Assembly: GCA_905236315.1 (NCBI GenBank)
Contig: CAJOPO010000518.1
Location: forward strand, 1-6,757
DNA length: 6,757 bases
From: an uncultured Treponema sp.
Lineage (GTDB): Bacteria; Spirochaetota; Spirochaetia; Treponematales; Treponemataceae
Direction of reading: 5' to 3'
The notes beneath the pieces were generated by a model. That model did not search any database and was not told where the DNA came from. It saw only the letters and a list, made by a program, of their open reading frames with translations. Both the position numbers and the translations under genes were made by a program. Within the stretch, counting starts at the first letter, position 1; each line of letters starts with the position of its first letter. Of the stretch, positions 5,745 through 6,757 are shown in pieces.

Positions 5745-6757
5745 TTACTTTTTCTTTTTTGTAATAGAGTCGGTGTCCATATTACCATTAAGGCTTTCGC
5801 TCATTACACGTAGAGTTTCTGCACTAGCAGAAATGCTATCAGTAGCTACAGTAAAGTTCTCTACTCCTGCTGAAATTTGCTTTAACGCAATGAGTATTTG
5901 TTCGCTTGCAATGGTTTGCTGCTGTATTATTTCTGTTATTTCTTCTGCAGAAGTTGCAGTAATTTCAGAAGAGCTTTTTATGCTTTCAAACTGAGCCTTT
6001 AACTCCTTAGAGTTTTCATAGCCTTCATTAATCTTTTCTGTGCCACTTTCACTAGCAAGAATGAGGTTGTCAGAAGAATGTTGTATTTCTTTTATTTTTT
6101 CTTTAATCTCTTTTGTACCGTCTATAATGCTATCAGACAAGCGGCGAATTTCGTTTGCAACAATTCTAAAGCCCTTTCCTGCTTCCCCTGCACTAGACGC
6201 TTCCAACTCTGCGTTAAAGGCAATAATCTTTGTTTGGTCAGCAACGTTTGTAATAAGGGTAACAATGTCCCAAATGTTTTCTATGCGGTCGCTTAAGTCC
6301 TTCATGCCACTTATAGTCTGCTGGTTTGCAGCAAAGATAGCTTTTAGCTGTTCAACGTTCTTTTCTATAGAGGTAACACCTTGCACTACAGACTGAGAAC
6401 TGTTTTGTGCCACCTTAGACACATCTTTTATCTTTGTAGAAATGTTTTCAGAAAGGGCATTAGAGTCTTCCATAGTGGCAACTATTTCTTTTACAGCAGC
6501 AGACTGGTCTTGGCTGGTAGCAGCATTTTCCTTTGACGCAACTACTAGGTTTTGCGTTTCTGTAAATATCTTTTTGCCCATCTCTTGATTACTACGGTTC
6601 ATCTTTACGATTAAGCGTAACATATTTATAGACGCTAAGATACCAAAAATAGTCATCACCGCTTCAGTAATAATGATGGAATAAAAAATAGCAGAAGTAA
6701 AGTCAGAACAAGGTCCCTGTAATAACATAAACCATGGGAAAGAGCCAACTCTACCAA
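5745..6757 (-). CDS. Methyl-accepting chemotaxis protein, 3' part (5' end outside window)
   Basis: Transmembrane chemoreceptor whose cytoplasmic hairpin should bind CheW and a CheA kinase and be methylated by CheR. The frame stays open to the window edge: nine more codons precede the Met at 6726-6728, so that Met is probably internal and the sensor domain is cut off. Numbered from that Met, residues 12-41 form one hydrophobic membrane segment, presumably the second. The preceding residues (SFPWFMLLQGP) resemble the end of a periplasmic Cache-type sensor, which is a guess. No HAMP domain is recognisable; the helical signalling domain starts almost directly after the membrane. The hairpin tip (about 162-182) reads VADQTKIIAFN then AELEASSAGEAGKGF. 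It is clearly an MCP tip, but with D, K and S where E. coli Tsr has F373, N376 and R388. The C-terminus is a lysine run with no NWETF-like CheR tether. The stop lies 19 bases before cheW. Confidence 0.93.
   Translation of the reverse strand, partial: GRVGSFPWFMLLQGPCSDFTSAIFYSIIITEAVMTIFGILASINMLRLIVKMNRSNQEMGKKIFTETQNLVVASKENAATSQDQSAAVKEIVATMEDSNALSENISTKIKDVSKVAQNSSQSVVQGVTSIEKNVEQLKAIFAANQQTISGMKDLSDRIENIWDIVTLITNVADQTKIIAFNAELEASSAGEAGKGFRIVANEIRRLSDSIIDGTKEIKEKIKEIQHSSDNLILASESGTEKINEGYENSKELKAQFESIKSSSEITATSAEEITEIIQQQTIASEQILIALKQISAGVENFTVATDSISASAETLRVMSESLNGNMDTDSITKKKK

Noticed and set aside
5745..5765. A AAA AAG heptamer in frame at the end of the MCP gene, the classic bacterial -1 frameshift site.
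   Set aside because: The -1 frame adds only about 18 unremarkable residues, no upstream stimulator or downstream hairpin is evident, and a run of Lys codons explains the sequence.
5745..6728. Treating the MCP as a complete 327-residue protein starting at 6728.
   Set aside because: The frame is open for nine more codons to the window edge, no ribosome site precedes that Met, and the residues before it look like the end of a sensor domain.

Overview
The window is one end of a chemosensory (che-type) operon. All genes lie on the minus strand and are read from right to left. The DNA is AT-rich, genes start behind strong AGGAGG-like ribosome sites, and one gene starts with TTG. Gene content, the MCP signalling-tip variant and the C-terminal form of the cyclase suggest a spirochaete, most likely a Treponema-like organism. 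That assignment is recognition from memory, since the window holds no rRNA or other marker.

In order of transcription: (1) the 3' part of a membrane chemoreceptor (MCP) whose sensor end runs off the right edge; (2) cheW, a coupling protein; (3) cheB, the receptor methylesterase; (4) cheR, the receptor methyltransferase; (5) a 503-residue CheA-derived or CheV-like protein with a decayed HPt-like start, no kinase domain, a CheA-P5-like coupling domain and a receiver; (6) a 595-residue class III nucleotide cyclase behind a dead receiver and a GAF-like region. Downstream, bases 1-126 hold no gene but contain two perfect inverted repeats. MCP and cheW are 19 bases apart. Every later junction overlaps or abuts (11-base overlap, 0 gap, 4-base overlap, 8-base overlap), so the genes are probably one transcript with coupled translation.

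The MCP, CheW, CheR and CheB form a standard sensing and adaptation module, with CheR and CheB apparently catalytically intact. The output side is unusual. No histidine kinase and no stand-alone CheY lie in the window. Their place is taken by a kinase-less CheA relative with a phosphorylatable receiver, followed by a cyclase. The working idea, an inference, is a second chemosensory array tied to cAMP production, loosely comparable to Pil-Chp control of cAMP in Pseudomonas, with phosphate supplied by a CheA encoded elsewhere. Key contact residues differ from the textbook ones in both the MCP tip and CheW, which suggests an array kept separate from a conventional one in the same cell.
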